Source: Oscillospiraceae bacterium (GTDB lineage: Bacteria > Bacillota > Clostridia > Oscillospirales > Ruminococcaceae). Taken from it: a stretch of 44,784 nt of DNA. Under the pieces are notes generated by a model that had not been told where the DNA came from, did no database searches, and saw nothing but the letters and a program-made list of their open reading frames with translations. Below are positions 14,743 through 22,994 of the stretch, piece by piece. The position numbers and the translations under genes were made by a program. Within the stretch, counting starts at the first letter, position 1. The number at the start of each line of letters is the position of its first letter. Where the stretch lies: assembly GCA_016296165.1 (NCBI GenBank), contig JAEDJV010000005.1, positions 1-44,784 of the forward strand, read 5' to 3'.

Positions 14743-16824
14743 TTACACTTTACGTCTGAACTGTTTCTCAAGTTCATATTTTGATATAACGAACATCACC
14801 GGTCTTCCATGAGGACAATGTCTTATCCTGTCATTAAAATACACTTCCTCTGCAAGCTTACTTAGCTCTGTATCGTTGTTGCTGTCATTCATTTTTATTG
14901 CTGCTTTACATGCAATGGTATGAAGAATATCATCTATAGCCTCCGGACGAGGATCACGCATATTTTTTCTGAAATTGTCTGCAAGTTCAGGAATTATCTC
15001 ATCCATATTAAGATGAGCAATTATCGTCGGAATCGCCTTTACAGAGATATACGGACTATTTGCAAAGTCAAGTTTAAATCCCATATTTTCAAGGACTTTT
15101 GTATTCTCTTCAAGTGCATGAGCTTCATCAAGTGAAAGCAGAACTCCCTCAGGGCAAAGCACCAGCTGGCTTGCAGGATCCCTGTCCTCACTCTTAAGTT
15201 TCTCGAATATAATACGTTCGTGCGCAGCATGCTTGTCCATTATGATTATTTTCTCTTCAGCTTCTGCTATGATATAGCCCTTAAATGCCTCACCGATATA
15301 TTTAAGCTTAGGTTTTTCCAGTACCGGATCAGGGGTTACCTCTGGATCTTTTTTCTTCAGATCATTACTGTTTATAAAACTGTATTTTGAAGTAAGAGAA
15401 TCTTCTTCTGGAAAAACTTCAGAACTATTATCAGAAGAATTGTCCGTATTTTCTGTTTCCGTTTCTTCTTTTATTTCCTTACGGATTTCTCTGATATAGT
15501 TTTCGGAAGCTGTGTTTCCCTCTGTTCTATATTTATCTTCAGTACATGGTGGCAGAGAAGTATAAGTTGTTTCTTCTGCAGGTTCTTTTGTCTCTGGAAC
15601 TTCAGGGGCTTTTACAGGTGCAGGACTGGAATATGAAACTACAGGAGAAGACTGCGTTGTAAGTGCGATATTCTTTTCAGCGAATCTCCCCTGATTTTTT
15701 TCAGTTTCAGGAACTTCCGGAATCATATCCTGTTTTTCCTGCTTCGGGGCAGTTTCAGGAAGCTTAGGCTGGATATAGGTTTCCTGAGACGTTTCTGCGA
15801 TTGTCTGCTGCTTTAACTGGAAGTCATATACAAGTCCTGCTTTCATAAGGGCAGATTTTACAGCAAAGAACATACAGTCATATACAGGCCTGTCATCGGA
15901 AAAACGTATCTCAACCTTAGCAGGATGGACGTTTACGTCCACAACATCAGGTGCTATATCTATCATAAGAATACATGCAGGGAATTTTCCTGTCATTACT
16001 GTTCCCTTGTATGCTTCTTCAAGCGCAGAAGCACAAACCTGTGATTTGACATATCTGCTGTTCACAAAAAAATTCTGAAATGTTCTGTTTGCTCTTGAAT
16101 AAAGCGGCTTAACTGTAAATCCATGAATTTTTATACCATCCTGTTCGTATTCGACCGGTATCATATCGCCGGCAAATGCTTTTCCATAAACCGCAAACAC
16201 CGCAGAATAAAGCTTTCCGTCACCCGAAGTACTGAACTCAAGCTTATTGTCGCGTAAAAGTTTAAACGCTATTTCAGGATGGGAAAGAGCTATCTTGTTT
16301 ACAATGCCACAGACCATGTTTCCTTCAACAGAATCTTTTTTCATAAATTTTTGTCTTGCTGGAACGTTATAGAAAAGATCTCTTATAATAATGGTCGTTC
16401 CGTCAGGACATCCGGTACGTTCATGGAGTACCTCGTCGGAACCTTCTATAATGTAATGTGTTCCGAGCTCATCCTCTGCCTGTTTTGTAATGATCTCTGT
16501 TTTTGAAACAGCACATACCGAGGCAAGTGCCTCGCCTCTGAAACCAAGTGTCAGAATGCTGTTTAGGTCATCTTTAGTTGTTATCTTGCTTGTGGCATGT
16601 CTTAAAAACGCCTTCGGAACGTCATCAAATGCTATTCCGCATCCGTCATCTGTGATACGTATAAAAGTTGAACCACCACGTTTTATCTCAACTGTTATGT
16701 GCCGTGACCCAGCATCAATGGAGTTTTCTATAAGCTCCTTTATAACTGATGATGGTCTCTCTATTACTTCACCAGCAGCAATAAGTTCTGATATTTCCCT
16801 GCTTAAAAGATTTATTGTCGGCAT
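14743..16824 (-). CDS. mutL: DNA mismatch repair protein MutL
   Basis: 693 residues. The N-terminal GHKL ATPase carries IAAGEVIERPSSVIKELIEN, DAGS and TLGFRGEALASV. Residues about 340-500 are a Glu/Thr/Pro-rich linker. The C-terminal domain has DKHAAHERIIFE in place of the usual DQHAxxExxxxE endonuclease motif (Gln to Lys), plus CKAAIKMND and CPHGRP near the end, which complete the metal site. This is the nicking type of MutL used where MutH is absent. Gap to mutS is 21 bases, so the two are cotranscribed. Confidence 0.96.
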   Translation of the reverse strand: MPTINLLSREISELIAAGEVIERPSSVIKELIENSIDAGSRHITVEIKRGGSTFIRITDDGCGIAFDDVPKAFLRHATSKITTKDDLNSILTLGFRGEALASVCAVSKTEIITKQAEDELGTHYIIEGSDEVLHERTGCPDGTTIIIRDLFYNVPARQKFMKKDSVEGNMVCGIVNKIALSHPEIAFKLLRDNKLEFSTSGDGKLYSAVFAVYGKAFAGDMIPVEYEQDGIKIHGFTVKPLYSRANRTFQNFFVNSRYVKSQVCASALEEAYKGTVMTGKFPACILMIDIAPDVVDVNVHPAKVEIRFSDDRPVYDCMFFAVKSALMKAGLVYDFQLKQQTIAETSQETYIQPKLPETAPKQEKQDMIPEVPETEKNQGRFAEKNIALTTQSSPVVSYSSPAPVKAPEVPETKEPAEETTYTSLPPCTEDKYRTEGNTASENYIREIRKEIKEETETENTDNSSDNSSEVFPEEDSLTSKYSFINSNDLKKKDPEVTPDPVLEKPKLKYIGEAFKGYIIAEAEEKIIIMDKHAAHERIIFEKLKSEDRDPASQLVLCPEGVLLSLDEAHALEENTKVLENMGFKLDFANSPYISVKAIPTIIAHLNMDEIIPELADNFRKNMRDPRPEAIDDILHTIACKAAIKMNDSNNDTELSKLAEEVYFNDRIRHCPHGRPVMFVISKYELEKQFRRKV

Positions 16825-16845
16825 AAGGAGGCTCCTTTCGGAAGA

Positions 16846-19464
16846 TTACTGCAGCATTGCATACATGTCTTCAAGTAATTCTCTGCATTCATTATCTGAA
16901 AGTTCAGAGATATTTGTCTTCTTTAGTTTGTCAAGGGCATTTTCTTTTGTAATGTTATCAAAACTCATCTGATCATCACAGAGTTCAAGCATCTGTTTCT
17001 GCTTCTCTGTATTTTTTTCAAGTTCAGTCAGAAGTTCCCTTGCTCTTGAAATGACCTTCTGAGGAACTCCGGCGAGCCTTGCAACTTCGATTCCGTAGCT
17101 GTCATCAACGCCGCCTGGAACTATTTTTCTTAGAAAACGTATATCTTCGCCATGTTTCTTTACAGCAACGCTGAAATTTTTTACGCCTTCCATTTCATTT
17201 TCCAGACCAATAAGCTCATGATAGTGCGTCGCAAAAAGTGTTTTACAGCCAAGATTTCTGCTGCTGCATATATGCTCGGCAACTGAACGTGCTATACTGA
17301 TTCCGTCAAACGTGGAAGTTCCTCGTCCTACCTCATCAAGAATAACCAGACTTTGCTTTGTTGCATGTTTTAAAATATCAGCAACCTCACTCATCTCAAC
17401 CATAAAAGTACTCTGGCCGGCTGTGAGATCATCTGACGCACCTATTCGTGTGAAAATCTTGTCAACCACAGAAACCCTGGCATATCTTGCAGGTACAAAT
17501 GAACCTATCTGAGCCATAAGGGTAATAAGGGCCACCTGTCTCATATATGTTGATTTACCGGACATATTAGGTCCTGTAATGATAGACATACGGTTTGACT
17601 TGAGATCAATATATGTATCATTTGGAACGAACACCTCATCATTAAGCATCAGTTCAACAACAGGGTGTCTTCCGTCTTTTATATCAATGACGCCGTCTGC
17701 AGAAATATCCGGTCTTGTATATCTGTTGCTTATAGCTGTATGTGCAAATGAACACAGCACGTCAACCGCCGCAACCGCTGAGGCTGTTTTCTGAACCTCA
17801 TCCAGTTTTGAAGCAACAAAATCCCTTACTTCTGTGAATATCTCGTTTTCAAGAACAAGAATCTTTTCTTTAGCACCAAGTATGGTATTCTCCGCATTTT
17901 TTAACTCCTGGGTAATAAAACGTTCACAGTTTGTAAGCGTCTGCTTTCTGATATAGTCATCAGGAACAAGCTTGTAATAAGAACGTGTTACTTCTATGTA
18001 ATAGCCGAAAACTCTGTTGTATCCAATCTTAAGACCTTTTATTCCTGTGCGTTCCTTCTCACGTTCTTCTATCCTGGATATTATATCACTTCCGCCATTC
18101 ATAACGCCTCTGAGTTCATCAAGCTGTTCATTAAATCCGTCCCTGATAACTCCGCCGTCCTTTACAGTGACCGGGGGCTCATCAACTATGGCGTTTTCTA
18201 TAAGATTGGCTATCTCGTCAAGAGTAAAAATATCTTCATTAAGAGATGACAGAAGTTTGGAAGAAGCTAAACCTGAAAGCTGTTCCTTTATCGCCGGAAG
18301 CTGAAGGGATGTAACAGACAAAGCCTTAAGATCACGTGGAGTAGCAGTTTTGTACATTACTCTTGTCATCAGACGCTCTATGTCATACACTTTGTCAAGC
18401 AATTCCTGAAGTTCCATAAGTGAAACTGAATCATTTACAAGTGCCTCTACCGCATTGAGTCTGTCTATAATTCGTGCAGGACTAAGAAGAGGCTGTTCTA
18501 TGTACGATTTTAAAAGTCTTTTTCCCATGGATGTTTTGGTGGAGTCAAGTACCCACAGCAGAGAACCTCTTTTTTCTTTATTTCTCAGCGTTTCGCAGAG
18601 TTCAAGATTTCTTCTTGCAGCCATGTCCAGTCCCATAAAGGCATTGTCAGAAATAAGCTTTATCTCTGTAAATCTTCCGGTAAGCGAACGCTGCGTTTCA
18701 TAAAAATAATCAAAGAGCCCGCATACTGCTGAAGTTCTTATATCATCTTCAGTAATAAATAATTCTTCATATGAAGATACTGAAAACTGAGCAAATACTG
18801 TCTCTTTTTTTTCTATAGTATCAAAACAGCTGTCATCTCTTGCTGAATATGAACACTCGAGTTTATTTTTTATAAATTCCGAAACTGATTTTAGTTTAAG
18901 AAAATCGCTGTTAAAAATAATTTCAGAAGGACGATATCTTGAAAGATCATTAATAATATCGTTTTCAAGTTCCTTGCCACTCTTTACTGATACTGAGGCA
19001 TCACCTGTAGAAATATCCGCACAGCAGACTGCACATTCCCCGTCTCTCAAAAACGCACAGCAGATGTAGTTGTTGGAGGTATCATCAAGCATACTGCTCT
19101 CGATAAGGGTACCTGGGGTTACAATTCTTACTACATCGCGCACAACTATTCCCTTTGATTCGTTTGGATCTGTAAGCTGCTCACATACGGCTACTTTATA
19201 TCCGGCTTCAATGAGTTTTTTTGTGTACACGTCAGCGCTGTGGAACGGAACACCGCACATAGGTGCTCTCTCTTCAAGTCCGCAGTCACGTCCTGTAAGT
19301 GTAAGTTCAAGTGTACGCGAAACAGTTATTGCATCATCAAAGAACATCTCATAAAAGTCACCGAGTCTGAAAAACAGTATGTAATCCGCATATTTGTCCT
19401 TTATTTCACAGTATTGTTTCATCATAGGAGAGATCTTGTCTCTGTCAATGTCTTTTAACAGCAT
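16846..19464 (-). CDS. mutS: DNA mismatch recognition protein MutS
   Basis: 872 residues, full length for MutS1. The N-terminal mismatch-binding domain includes MMKQYCEIKDKYADYILFFR and then LGDFYEMFFDDA (with the FYE mismatch-reading motif). The C-terminal ATPase has Walker A GPNMSGKST, Walker B VILDEVGRGTSTFDG and the signature TFMVEMSEVADIL. It finds base mismatches and recruits MutL. The ribosome site (AGAAAG) is weak. A 122-base gap with a hairpin precedes it, so it may be partly independent of miaB. Confidence 0.97.
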   Translation of the reverse strand: MLLKDIDRDKISPMMKQYCEIKDKYADYILFFRLGDFYEMFFDDAITVSRTLELTLTGRDCGLEERAPMCGVPFHSADVYTKKLIEAGYKVAVCEQLTDPNESKGIVVRDVVRIVTPGTLIESSMLDDTSNNYICCAFLRDGECAVCCADISTGDASVSVKSGKELENDIINDLSRYRPSEIIFNSDFLKLKSVSEFIKNKLECSYSARDDSCFDTIEKKETVFAQFSVSSYEELFITEDDIRTSAVCGLFDYFYETQRSLTGRFTEIKLISDNAFMGLDMAARRNLELCETLRNKEKRGSLLWVLDSTKTSMGKRLLKSYIEQPLLSPARIIDRLNAVEALVNDSVSLMELQELLDKVYDIERLMTRVMYKTATPRDLKALSVTSLQLPAIKEQLSGLASSKLLSSLNEDIFTLDEIANLIENAIVDEPPVTVKDGGVIRDGFNEQLDELRGVMNGGSDIISRIEEREKERTGIKGLKIGYNRVFGYYIEVTRSYYKLVPDDYIRKQTLTNCERFITQELKNAENTILGAKEKILVLENEIFTEVRDFVASKLDEVQKTASAVAAVDVLCSFAHTAISNRYTRPDISADGVIDIKDGRHPVVELMLNDEVFVPNDTYIDLKSNRMSIITGPNMSGKSTYMRQVALITLMAQIGSFVPARYARVSVVDKIFTRIGASDDLTAGQSTFMVEMSEVADILKHATKQSLVILDEVGRGTSTFDGISIARSVAEHICSSRNLGCKTLFATHYHELIGLENEMEGVKNFSVAVKKHGEDIRFLRKIVPGGVDDSYGIEVARLAGVPQKVISRARELLTELEKNTEKQKQMLELCDDQMSFDNITKENALDKLKKTNISELSDNECRELLEDMYAMLQ

Positions 19465-19537
19465 ATTTCACTTTCTTTCTTAAAAAAAATCTAAGTATAA
19501 AATCCATTTTATGAAGAGATTACGCATATAACGAACA

Positions 19538-19572
19538 ATGAGTACAGGTATAAAATATAATCCTGTACTCAT
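19538..19572 (-). terminator. 11-bp hairpin between the ymcA-like gene and mutS
   Basis: Arms ATGAGTACAGG (19538-19548) and CCTGTACTCAT (19562-19572), perfect, loop of 13 bases. On the - strand it is followed by TGTTCGTTAT, a poor T tract, so it may be a weak terminator or a processing/stability hairpin. Confidence 0.45.
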
Positions 19573-19586
19573 GAATAAATCTCAGA

Positions 19587-19991
19587 TTAGTGACATCCTC
19601 CGCATGTTTCGCAGCTTCCTGTACATGCCTGAGAAGCACTGCATGTGTCAGGATCCTCACCATTAGCACACATTGTGATAATAGTGTTAATCTCTGAAAG
19701 AAGTGAATCCATTGCTGACTTAGCTTCGTTAAAAGCAATCATCAAATCGCTTGCCATAATCCTGTTGTAGAGATTCTTTATGTTTTCATCCAGTTCCTTA
19801 AGCTTTTCTGTATCCTTGTCATCCTTAATCATTTCATTGTTAAGATCTGATCTCATAATGTTGAATTCACTGATAAGCTGCTGAAGTTCAGGATCGTTGT
19901 CGTTTTTGTCTCTTGCGGCAACATAAACCTTATATCTTTCGTCCTGCTGAATCATCTTTCCAAGTTCTCTTGTCTGTGAAATTATATCCAT
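19587..19991 (-). CDS. YlbF/YmcA (Ric) family protein with a Cys-rich tail
   Basis: 134 residues. The first 105 are helical and match the YlbF/YmcA family (ELGKMIQQDERYKVY, then NDPELQQLISEFN). The last 27 hold six Cys (108, 117, 123, 127, 130, 133) ending CETCGGCH. In Bacillus the Ric proteins (YmcA, YlbF, YaaT) form a complex with iron-sulfur clusters that affects RNase Y-dependent mRNA processing and development. Position just after miaB and before mutS-mutL is the same as that of ymcA (ricA), so orthology to RicA is likely by position, though the Cys tail could make it a merged RicA/RicF equivalent. GGAGG lies before the ATG. Confidence 0.82.
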   Translation of the reverse strand: MDIISQTRELGKMIQQDERYKVYVAARDKNDNDPELQQLISEFNIMRSDLNNEMIKDDKDTEKLKELDENIKNLYNRIMASDLMIAFNEAKSAMDSLLSEINTIITMCANGEDPDTCSASQACTGSCETCGGCH

Positions 19992-20017
19992 TATTTTTTC
20001 CTCCGTTTATATGTTTG

Positions 20018-21385
20018 TTATACAAGTTCACCGTCAACCGCCCAGTTGCGTGCACCTGTTATCTTTACTTTTACAAAACTGCCGATAAGCGATTTGTCCC
20101 CGCAAAAATTTACTATGATAAACTCTCTGCTCTTTCCGGTAAGCGTGCCTTCTCCGCCCTTGCCTTCTGATTCACAGAGAACAGTCAGAGTTTTTCCGAT
20201 ATATTTTTTATAGTCTTCAGTTGTTATCTGCCGCTGAAGTTCAAGAAGTCTCTGCATTCTTTCCTGCTTTTCAGAATACGGTACAGCATCTTCAATCAGT
20301 GCTGCCTTTGTGCCTGTTCTTTTCGAATAAATAAAGCTGTAGATATTGCTGTAGCGGGCCTTTTCGACTATCTTAAGTGTATCCTCAAATTCTTCGTTAG
20401 TTTCGTTAGGGAAACCTATGAGTATATCCGTTGAAAATGTAAAATCATCAGATTTGCTTCTTGCATATTCTATGATCTCAAGATATTTTTCTGCCGTATA
20501 TCTTCTGTTCATCCTCTCAAGCACACTATTGCTGCCTGACTGAACAGGAAGATGAAGAAAGTTTCCGACCTTCTCGCATTCGGTAATTGAATCTATAAGG
20601 TCTTTTCCTGCATCTTTAGGATGGGAGGACATAAACCTGACAATAAACTCTCCGTCAATTGCATTTATCATGCGGAGCAGTTCAGGAAAACTGATATCTC
20701 CGTTAAGGTCATTTCCATATGAATTTACGTTCTGACCAAGGAGCATTATCTCCTTATAGCCATCATTTACAAGTTTCCTTACCTCATCAACTATCACTTC
20801 AGGACTTCGGCTTCTCTCCCTGCCTCTTACATAAGGCACTATGCAGTATGTGCAGAAATTGTTACATCCATACATTATCGGAACTGAAGCCTTGAAAGTA
20901 CTGCTTCTTATCTGGTCAATACCTTCTGAAAGATCATTTCCGGGACCCTGCTCATCGTAAAAATGTTTTCTTCCGTTCATTATTTCAAAAACAAACTGAG
21001 GGAATCTGTCAAATGCATTTGTACCGAAAACTATATCGACATATTTGTAAGAGGATTTTATCTTCTCCACTATAACAGACTGCTCTGTCATACAACCGGA
21101 GACACATATAATCATATCCCTTTTCTTTTCCTTGTACTGTTTAAGAAAACCAAGATTTCCGAAAACACGTTCTTCTGCATTCTCACGTACAGCACATGTA
21201 TTGAATATAACCAGATCTGCTTCTTCAGGAAGTTCAGTAAATCCATATCCCATCTGAAGAAGAATACCCTTAAGTTTTTCTCCGTCTGTGACATTAAGCT
21301 GACAGCCGTAATTATGCACATGTGCAAGCGGCGGAGCTTCACGTTTTTCATTTACTGACCTGACTTTTTCTATATATGAACTCAA
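20018..21385 (-). CDS. miaB: tRNA-2-methylthio-N6-dimethylallyladenosine synthase
   Basis: 455 residues from a TTG at 21385, which has AGGAGG eight bases upstream. An ATG at 21409 in the same frame lies about 8 bases from the predicted transcription start and lacks a ribosome site, so I reject it. The N-terminal cluster domain holds Cys in HNYGCQLNV, FNTCAVREN and CVSGCMTEQ. The radical-SAM CxxxCxxC motif is CNNFCTYC followed by IVPYVRGRERSR. A C-terminal TRAM domain binds tRNA. It adds the methylthio group to the A37 base prepared by MiaA. It is the first gene of the long - strand block. Confidence 0.95.
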   Translation of the reverse strand: MSSYIEKVRSVNEKREAPPLAHVHNYGCQLNVTDGEKLKGILLQMGYGFTELPEEADLVIFNTCAVRENAEERVFGNLGFLKQYKEKKRDMIICVSGCMTEQSVIVEKIKSSYKYVDIVFGTNAFDRFPQFVFEIMNGRKHFYDEQGPGNDLSEGIDQIRSSTFKASVPIMYGCNNFCTYCIVPYVRGRERSRSPEVIVDEVRKLVNDGYKEIMLLGQNVNSYGNDLNGDISFPELLRMINAIDGEFIVRFMSSHPKDAGKDLIDSITECEKVGNFLHLPVQSGSNSVLERMNRRYTAEKYLEIIEYARSKSDDFTFSTDILIGFPNETNEEFEDTLKIVEKARYSNIYSFIYSKRTGTKAALIEDAVPYSEKQERMQRLLELQRQITTEDYKKYIGKTLTVLCESEGKGGEGTLTGKSREFIIVNFCGDKSLIGSFVKVKITGARNWAVDGELV

Positions 21386-21423
21386 ATAAAATTCCTCCTG
21401 ATAAAACATCGATAGTATATTTT

Positions 21424-21452
21424 ATTATAGCACACAGATACGGAATTTACAA
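21424..21452 (-). promoter_or_regulatory. Promoter of miaB and the downstream block
   Basis: On the - strand TTGTAA (21452-21447), 17-base spacer, TGC then TATAAT (21429-21424). Predicted start near 21417, leader about 32 bases before the TTG start. Confidence 0.8.
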
Positions 21453-21492
21453 GAGAGAAATTTTGCGTACTTAAATATTGATTTGGTACGCC

Positions 21493-21521
21493 TTGAATAT
21501 TCCAACAAAATATGGTATAAT
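21493..21521 (+). promoter_or_regulatory. Promoter of the GNAT gene
   Basis: TTGAAT (21493-21498), 17-base spacer, TGG then TATAAT (21516-21521). It diverges from the miaB promoter. The leader of about 95 bases contains an ACTCAAA/TTTGAGT inverted repeat (21541-21547 and 21568-21574). Confidence 0.8.
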
Positions 21522-21624
21522 CAAAAGCCGTAAGATCTGCACTCAAAAGAAAGGGAAAAAACTCTCATTTGAGTCGTAATGAAAAATACTTGAACAAAAT
21601 ACATGACAGAATGGAGAAGATAAT

Positions 21625-22191
21625 ATGAGAAACGATATTACAATAAGACCGGAAACGCAAAAGGACTATAAGGACATTATTTCCCTTGTTTTACGATCAT
21701 TCCGGGAGGGTACGGATTACTCTGACGGCAGTGATATTATAGCACTTATAGAGGAGATAAGAATGTCCGAATATTATATTCCTGAGCTTTCCTTTGTTGC
21801 AGAACTTGACGGAAAGATAGTAGGACATTTTCTCTTTTCCAGATTCCCCCTATCCCATACAAAAGAGGGCGGTCATATAAACGATGGCAGCATTGTTATG
21901 CTTGCTCCTGTTTCAGTTCATGCTGATTATTTCCATAAACATATTGGCATTACAATGCTTAAGCTTGGTATTGAAGAAGTAAAAAAACGCGGATTTAAAG
22001 GCATAAATGTTGAAGGGGACTTCCGTTTCTACAATCGTGCCGGCTTTAAGACCTCATCAGAATTCGGCATTTATCCGACAAGCGGAATACCAATGGGAGA
22101 ACCAAGATGTATGATGTGTCAGGAAACATATGAAGGTGCCCTGGAAGGAATACATGGATACGTGGTGTACGATATGTATTATAACGCCTGA
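21625..22191 (+). CDS. GNAT-family N-acetyltransferase (YhbS-like)
   Basis: 188 residues. ITIRPETQKDYKDIISLVLRSF (start), FVAELDGKIVGHFLFSRFPL and LAPVSVHADYFHKHIGITML form the acetyl-CoA-binding core; VEGDFRFYNRAGFKTSSEFGIYP matches the YhbS-type C-terminal half. The pyrophosphate loop normally reads Q/RxxGxG/A; here it is HADYFHKHIG, somewhat changed. It would transfer an acetyl group from acetyl-CoA to an unknown small molecule or protein amine. GGAGA precedes the ATG. Single-gene transcript with its own promoter, converging on the heat-shock gene. Confidence 0.8.
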   Translation: MRNDITIRPETQKDYKDIISLVLRSFREGTDYSDGSDIIALIEEIRMSEYYIPELSFVAELDGKIVGHFLFSRFPLSHTKEGGHINDGSIVMLAPVSVHADYFHKHIGITMLKLGIEEVKKRGFKGINVEGDFRFYNRAGFKTSSEFGIYPTSGIPMGEPRCMMCQETYEGALEGIHGYVVYDMYYNA

Positions 22192-22222
22192 TATTCAGCA
22201 GAGCAGCAATATATTACCATAA

Positions 22223-22275
22223 AAACCCCCTTAAAGCAGTCACGATATTCTCATGTGTATGCTCTAAGGGGGTTT
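22223..22275. terminator. Terminator between GNAT and hsp20
   Basis: Arms 22223-22238 and 22260-22275: 11 bp around CCCCC/GGGGG, one mismatch, then AGCA/TGCT. On the - strand it is followed by TTTTTATGG, a good tract for ending hsp20; the + side has a poorer tract (AAATC). Confidence 0.75.
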
Positions 22276-22303
22276 AAATCAAGTTACTAATAAATGTGTT
22301 TCA

Positions 22304-22744
22304 TTATTTTATTTCAAGTCTTCTTGTGTTCTGGGATTCTGATTTTTTCGGCATATTTATCTTAAGAATACCATCATTGTACTCAGCGCTGATGTTGTCG
22401 GCATCTATGCCGGCTATACTGAAACTCCTGCTGTAACTGCCGGAATATCTCTCTCGTCTGATAAATTTTCCTTCTTCATTCTTTTCATCTTTGTTTTCAT
22501 CATGTGAAGCAGAAATCGTGATATAATCCTTTGTAACATCGATACTGATATCCTCTTTTCTGAAGCCCGGAAGTTCAGATTCGAGTACATATCCGTTTTC
22601 TGTTTCCTGGATATCAGTACTGAAACCGTTTCTCATCTGCACAGGCATTCTGCATGGTCTGCCGTCAAAAAATTCTCTGTCAAAATCGTCAAATACATTA
22701 AAAAGATCGTAGCCTTTTCTTTCAAATGGTGTAAGTCCTAACAT
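22304..22744 (-). CDS. Small heat-shock protein, Hsp20 family
   Basis: 146 residues, typical for a bacterial Hsp20/alpha-crystallin chaperone, an ATP-independent holder of unfolded proteins. The alpha-crystallin domain runs from about 40 to 135 (STDIQETENGYVLESELPGF, then ISIDVTKDYITISASH), ending with ISAEYNDGILKINMPKK, the family's conserved GxLxIxxPK-like strand. AGGAGG lies before the ATG. Its control region holds a consensus CIRCE, so HrcA repression is likely. A short ORF sits just upstream in its leader. Confidence 0.93.
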   Translation of the reverse strand: MLGLTPFERKGYDLFNVFDDFDREFFDGRPCRMPVQMRNGFSTDIQETENGYVLESELPGFRKEDISIDVTKDYITISASHDENKDEKNEEGKFIRRERYSGSYSRSFSIAGIDADNISAEYNDGILKINMPKKSESQNTRRLEIK

Positions 22745-22761
22745 GATAATTCCTCCTAAAA

Positions 22762-22833
22762 TTAATACTCTTCTGTTGTTTTGTTCCTGTTTTTGTCTGA
22801 AAAATCAATTCCACAAATCTCTGTACTATTCAT
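22762..22833 (-). CDS. Candidate 23-residue leader ORF upstream of hsp20
   Basis: ATG at 22833 preceded by AGAGGCG, stop TAA at 22762-22764, 17 bases before the hsp20 ATG. The peptide starts MNSTEICGIDFSD and ends KTTEEY, polar with one Cys. No family recognised. It might couple translation to hsp20 or simply be a chance ORF in a long leader. Confidence 0.35.
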   Translation of the reverse strand: MNSTEICGIDFSDKNRNKTTEEY

Positions 22834-22881
22834 TGGAATCGCCTCTTTCTATATTTATTTTTCCCTTTCGGTGATTAATAT

Positions 22882-22887
22882 ATTATA
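22882..22887 (-). promoter_or_regulatory. Second possible -10 for hsp20
   Basis: TATAAT on the - strand. The -35 region at 16-18 bases is poor (TAATGA or GTAATG). Would start transcription near 22875, downstream of CIRCE. Confidence 0.35.
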
Positions 22888-22935
22888 CCGCTTATATGAA
22901 AAAATCATTACAAAAATGTGATTGACAAATGAAAA

Positions 22936-22962
22936 TTAGCACTCTCATTGTGAGAGTGCTAA
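22936..22962 (-). promoter_or_regulatory. CIRCE operator (HrcA-binding site)
   Basis: TTAGCACTC, 9 bases, GAGTGCTAA: an exact consensus CIRCE. It sits within a longer perfect 19-bp inverted repeat (22929-22947 and 22951-22969, 3-base loop) that starts at the GH1 stop codon. With the -10 at 22968-22973, CIRCE would occupy about +1 to +27 of the hsp20 transcript, the classical position. The hairpin may also act as terminator for the GH1 gene. Confidence 0.92.
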
Positions 22963-22967
22963 TTTTC

Positions 22968-22994
22968 ATTATAAATCTTCTCCGTTTGTTTCAA
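22968..22994 (-). promoter_or_regulatory. Likely hsp20 promoter inside the end of the GH1 gene
   Basis: TTGAAA (22994-22989), a short 15-base spacer, TATAAT (22973-22968), which overlaps the GH1 stop codon. CIRCE begins six bases later. Spacer length is below optimum, which lowers confidence. Confidence 0.5.

Noticed and set aside
22922..22950. A + strand promoter TTGACA near CIRCE
   Set aside because: No -10 box lies at a suitable distance, and transcription would go antisense into the GH1 gene.
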